Source: Trichoplax adhaerens (Eukaryota > Placozoa > Uniplacotomia > Trichoplacea > Trichoplacidae). Taken from it: a stretch of 64,000 nt of DNA. The notes under the pieces are model-generated. The model was not told the origin of the DNA, made no database searches, and worked only from the letters and a program-made list of their open reading frames with translations. Shown piece by piece: positions 59,731 to 64,000 of the stretch; positions within the stretch are counted from its first letter, which is position 1; each line of letters opens with the position of its first letter. The position numbers and the translations under genes are program-made. The stretch lies in the NCBI RefSeq assembly GCF_000150275.1, contig NW_002060953.1, positions 1,907,723 through 1,971,722 of the forward strand, given 5' to 3'.

Positions 59731-61848
59731 CTTGAGAAGACTTTATATCTTGTCTCCTGGTTGAATTCATTTCAAATCATTAGCATTAGTCAATCCGTCC
59801 GTCTATAGAGGTCAAAACTATATTGAATTGGCAGTTAATTGCATTACTTTAAGGGGAGGTCGCTTTTATTTGCATTTACTTACAGTATGTTAAGATAAAT
59901 TTATGTCCATTAATGGCTGATATAAGAGCCTACAGTCGTAGTGGAATGGTAGATTGTAGTTTGACTAATTAGTCATGCAAGAACTTGTATCAAATCAGGC
60001 AAAGGAGAATAAAATACGCTATACAGAAGCTTGCGATTAAGACGATATCAGTCATTGAACAGAAGGCGATTTGCTAGAGGATAACAGCTATGTCTATTTA
60101 TAAATCGATTAAAATTCAAATCGGAGTAAATCTAGGGCTAATTTCATTTCACTTACAGCATGAGAGGACAAAGTTTAAAGTTATACATCTTTATCAGCAC
60201 AATTTATTGCACGGCCCTAATCATTTTCTTTCAATTGCGGTAATAGCTAAAATTAAGTATGGAGACTGAATTCACACTTAAATGTGGGGAAAGCTTAAAA
60301 TCATAAGAAATTTACAGTAGAATGTACGTTTATTCGGTAATAATGGATCTGCTGAAAAGCATTACATGGCTTTAGCAATAATGATAACCAGACTATATAG
60401 GCCAAGAAAACCTCTTCAACCTCTTATATCTCTATAAAACCAATGGGCAGGATAATGTAAAGGTGACTAAATCAAAATGAACAGTTTAAAACCTTGCAGA
60501 CTTTATTAACAGTATGCAACTTCAGTTACTGCGGCGATATTTTCGGAATTGAATAGATAACTTGTTAAGCCTAGAATAAATAAGAATATGCTAATACTGA
60601 TTGAAAATAATTTATAAGAATTGAACGGAATATTTGAAATCGCTTATGCTTACAGTTAGCTGTATAAACAGTCCAAATGTAAAGTACAGAAAGGATTGGT
60701 TTCTGAGAGATATCTGCCCGAAATTTCCAGAAATAATGCAAAAAAAAACAAAAGAAAAGTGTCCAGCAAAATTTTTGCAAAAAATTTTATACTAGTAAAT
60801 GTAAATATAGGTAAGGAAAGAAAAATTTACACCTACAGATATCACCTCATCAGATTGCAGCTAAGCACAATATTGTACATATAAATTCTCAGCAGGAGTA
60901 GATATCCATTTGTGCAACTGCTCTTTTTGCCGAAGAAGCTCATCAATCTTTTGCTTGACTGGGCTCACTTTAGTTTTTTAATTTTCTTAATGAGCAATTT
61001 TCTTTACTGGGACTGATATCGATGCTCGAGTAAGCACAGATAATTTTGAAACTACTGGCTTGCATTTTGATCTTATTTGCAATGGTTGGTTTTTGGTGCT
61101 GCTTATTTCTGCTACTATGTATCAACTATTTTTTCTAAAAAATAGGTATGAAATTGTTTTAATTAGTATTCTACGCTTTTTATCTCCTGTGCAGACTACT
61201 ATCAAAACAGTTTTTAAACCACGATCCTGTTTGGATATCAAACAGTATGAAGTTAAAGCTAAAAAAGGCTATTTTACTTTATTTAACGAAGTTGGTAGTT
61301 AGGGGTCCATTACTTCATTCTATGGTTTTATATCAGATCTTGGCTTTGCTTGAACAGTGATTAAATCATTTTCAAAAAAAAAATGTCAAACAGAAGAACT
61401 ATGGCACAAGTTTTAATTATGATTCCCTAATAAACGAGTGTAATCCCTCTAAAACATCCCACTTTCAATTATCCAAAGAAAGAATGGTAAGTCTACATTA
61501 CGCACCAACCACGATTTTTATCCGAGCTACATGTAATTTCAGTTTTCAGGATTCTGATGCAACGTATAAGGAATGTGCATAATATTCTAAATATTGGATT
61601 AGGATGATAACTTCCGCCTATTCAGATTGTATCGAAGTTGACAGCATCAAAATGTTTAACTTTTATTGATGCAGCATCCCCCTCTATTTCAAGGCCTAAT
61701 AAACTACCCACTCTTATTTCCAGAAAAATTCTAGCAAACCGACCGTATCACCAACAGTGGATGTACCGTTTCCTAAGGATGCAAGATTGCAGTATTTTGG
61801 AAGCAATCAAAAATACACTGCAAACAGTAGCTGTTTTGGAACTTCAGC
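59731..61848. other. Intergenic up to the duplication boundary
   Basis: No gene supported. A frame at 61060-61302 (+, 80 codons) and a short charged minus-strand stretch near 60890-60960 (KQKIDELLRQKEQLHKW) look slightly protein-like but are bounded by stops and unassigned. Confidence 0.4.
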
Positions 61849-62648
61849 TTTTTCCGCTTCCTGGGATGCCATGAACCAGTAATCGACCTTGACTGAAATT
61901 CATTTTCATCAGAGCCGTTGCTGTAGTGTTAACAAATGAATCACGTACAATAAGATGATGGCTTGGCAATTCTGGAACATCATGGAGGATATCTAGCAAA
62001 CATGAAATGGCATGTTGATGTAATCCATTACAATTCGTATTTACGTGGAGCAAACTTTTGCCCTAAATAACTCGGCCTTGATTGATATAAGACTTTAAAT
62101 TGATCTTATCGACTAGCTTGAAATATATAATTTTTGATATTTATTTTGGTAACCTCATTTTTAATCTATAAGACACTACTTTAAGTTGCTAAACTAACGT
62201 ACTGACGCTTCTGGTCAGTTTAGTTGCTGCATCGCAATTGCTTTGCTCAGGTAATCTATAGGTCAATTTTATAGGCATGGGTTTATGGCAGTAAATTGAC
62301 AGCATATCAACGAATTCAAACTAAATCCTGATTAGATGCAGCATGAGTTGATGGCTAATACAACTACATTGTATAAAGTGTGTCTACAGCAGCGGTCCAG
62401 AAAAGAATCATGGCTGTAAACAAGGCGGTATTTATAACGAGTACTCACCAAGATCTTCAGGTGCTTCCACATCCTTTCTTAATTTATTGCCCAGAGTTTG
62501 CAATGCTGGATTTGGATGGTTCTTTAAAATGTTACAGAAGATATAAAACGAACGATCTGTTCGGGTTTTTACAATTTCTATTATATCCTTCTTTATATCT
62601 TGGATATTTTCTTGTTGACGAAACGAATTCACTTCGTCAGCTGTTAAA
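61849..62648 (-). pseudogene. Truncated duplicate of the Apaf-1-like gene (half CARD + partial NB-ARC)
   Basis: On minus, 62648-62449 encodes the C-terminal half of the CARD (from VNSFRQQENIQDI) and still has a good GTGAGT donor. 61992-61849 encodes the start of NB-ARC up to GIPGSGK and is then cut off at the duplication boundary. The start exon, CARD helices 1-3 and everything after Walker A are missing. It cannot encode a functional copy. The few substitutions compared with the parent suggest recent origin. Confidence 0.9.
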
Positions 62649-64000
62649 GCTACGGATTAGATTTAGGATTGCGTTTAAATCATATTTAGTTTTCCATTTT
62701 CTAGCCCAGTTAGAGCTGACCTGAAATGATTTAGGATCAATTCGACTAGACGAAGTCAAAATTCAATGCTGTTTCTGATCCAGATCTGGCGAATTACAAT
62801 AAAATTTAGTGGCTTTGCCTATTCGGATTGATTCATGATTTGCATATCCTAGGAAATGAATGACTGCAGCCTAGCTAAAGATTGCAATTAGGATTATGTT
62901 TCTACTATAATTACTTTTCCTATTATCTGGCCAAATTAGAGCTGGTCTGGAGTGATTTGCATACGATAGGAAACGAATTACTTCAGCGAAGCGAAGGATT
63001 AAATTTGTGGATTACTAGTAGATTATACAATCTAAACTATACTCAATATCTCATATGCGATTGGCTACTGAAGTACACTCATATGACATGCATCATCCTA
63101 TGATTCCAAGTTAAGACTGGTAGAAACTATTTTAATTATCTTTAGACAGTGTCGCACATGAACTAAAATTTTAAAGTATGAGTTACCAAGCCTGTCTTTC
63201 TCTACTTTTAAAATTCATTCATGAAATGTGCTTAAAAACATATTTATATCACGTTGGCTGCAAGATTGCTGAGATGATGATCATACATGACTTATAAAAC
63301 ACATTAACAGTCTTGTATCACGAATTACTTCCTGACAAATATAATCGTCTAACGGAAAGCACTTACTTTGAGCTGCTTTTATAGATTACTACCCTCATCG
63401 GCCGAAAGATCTAAGAACAACACTTTTAGAAGGCTCACAATCAGTAAATACTCTGTACTATAATCTACAAAACAGCTTTATACTATAGCACTAAAACATT
63501 GTTAGTAACAATACTTTCTTAAGTTTTATAAATTTAGGCAACGTAGTAGCGTAATAGCCTGTAATATAATCACTGATTATGATTATGATTGCATTGCGTA
63601 ACACTTAGAATCTGAGATGATATGGAATCAACAATCTCAATGTCCTTCTATCAGCCTCTGGTAAGCTTGGACGTGAAAGTAGTCATCGTAACTAGTTAGA
63701 AAGTTAGAATGCTTGTTTTCTTTTTTAAGAATAACTCTCACTACATCTGAGATTGATAATATCCATTAGCAATACTGCCTTGTTGACATTAATCAATGTC
63801 AGCAGAATGCTTCTGACACTAAATAAATAGGATGGAAATCATGTATAATAGCAGTAGACAACTGACGAAAGAATGGTAATGTACACTACTGACATAGGTA
63901 TTCTTGATCTTAAGCAATGAAAATATTAACCTCAACTATAAGTACTTATAATCTTGCTGTTGCTTTTGCTAACTGTAAAGGTGTAATAGATTCCAGTATG
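61849..64000. repeat. Segmental duplication, right copy (truncated, runs off the window)
   Basis: A near-identical direct copy of 43936-47850 with a 1766-bp internal deletion joined at 62648 (GTTAAA|GCTACGG). The left edge at 61849 falls within TTTTTCCGC, next to the Walker A codons. The matching offset is 17,913 before the deletion and 16,147-16,150 after it. Confidence 0.95.

Overview
The window looks like nuclear DNA of an early-branching animal, and a placozoan (Trichoplax/Hoilungia type) is my best guess. It is AT-rich, uses the standard code and has short GT-AG introns. It carries animal-type domain combinations: a CARD + NB-ARC + beta-propeller (Apaf-1-like) gene, Frizzled-like cysteine-rich domains (CRDs), and tandem single-exon CYP4-clan P450s. 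The taxon is an inference from gene content and was not tested by alignment.

Layout: (1) 1-8.97 kb has no supportable gene; it contains one degenerate ~120-bp tandem array at 6.3-7.0 kb. (2) 8.97-25.6 kb holds a dispersed family of secreted or surface proteins with two Frizzled-like CRDs. One copy is nearly complete on + (8974-10664). One copy on - has an otherwise open CRD exon with a TGA at a conserved cysteine codon (12582-13543). Two relics on - lie at 16.95-17.61 kb. One copy on - has an open double-CRD exon (23154-23833) and a likely signal-peptide exon 1.6 kb upstream (25392-25601). (3) 22-32 kb is rich in distinct degenerate tandem arrays with units of about 75-250 bp. (4) Four uninterrupted CYP4-like P450 genes, all on -, lie at 32209-33687, 49331-50818, 53667-55154 and 57973-59460. 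(5) Between the first and second P450, a 20-exon Apaf-1-like gene on - (35327-44990) can be assembled. Splice phases agree at every junction and it encodes about 1331 residues. (6) 61849-64000 is a direct, nearly identical duplicate of 43936-47850. It lacks 1766 bp, cuts the CARD exon in half and starts exactly at the Walker A motif, so it is a truncated pseudogene. The duplication brackets the three distal P450s and predicts a further P450 copy just past the window end.

Functional picture (inference): the P450s are ER-anchored monooxygenases of the fatty-acid/xenobiotic type, arranged as a local gene-family expansion. The Apaf-1-like protein would be an apoptosome or STAND-type sensor. The CRD proteins end in a hydrophobic stretch with no cytoplasmic tail, which suggests GPI-anchored or membrane-tethered ligand-binding proteins. 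No tRNA, rRNA, CRISPR or intact transposon was seen.
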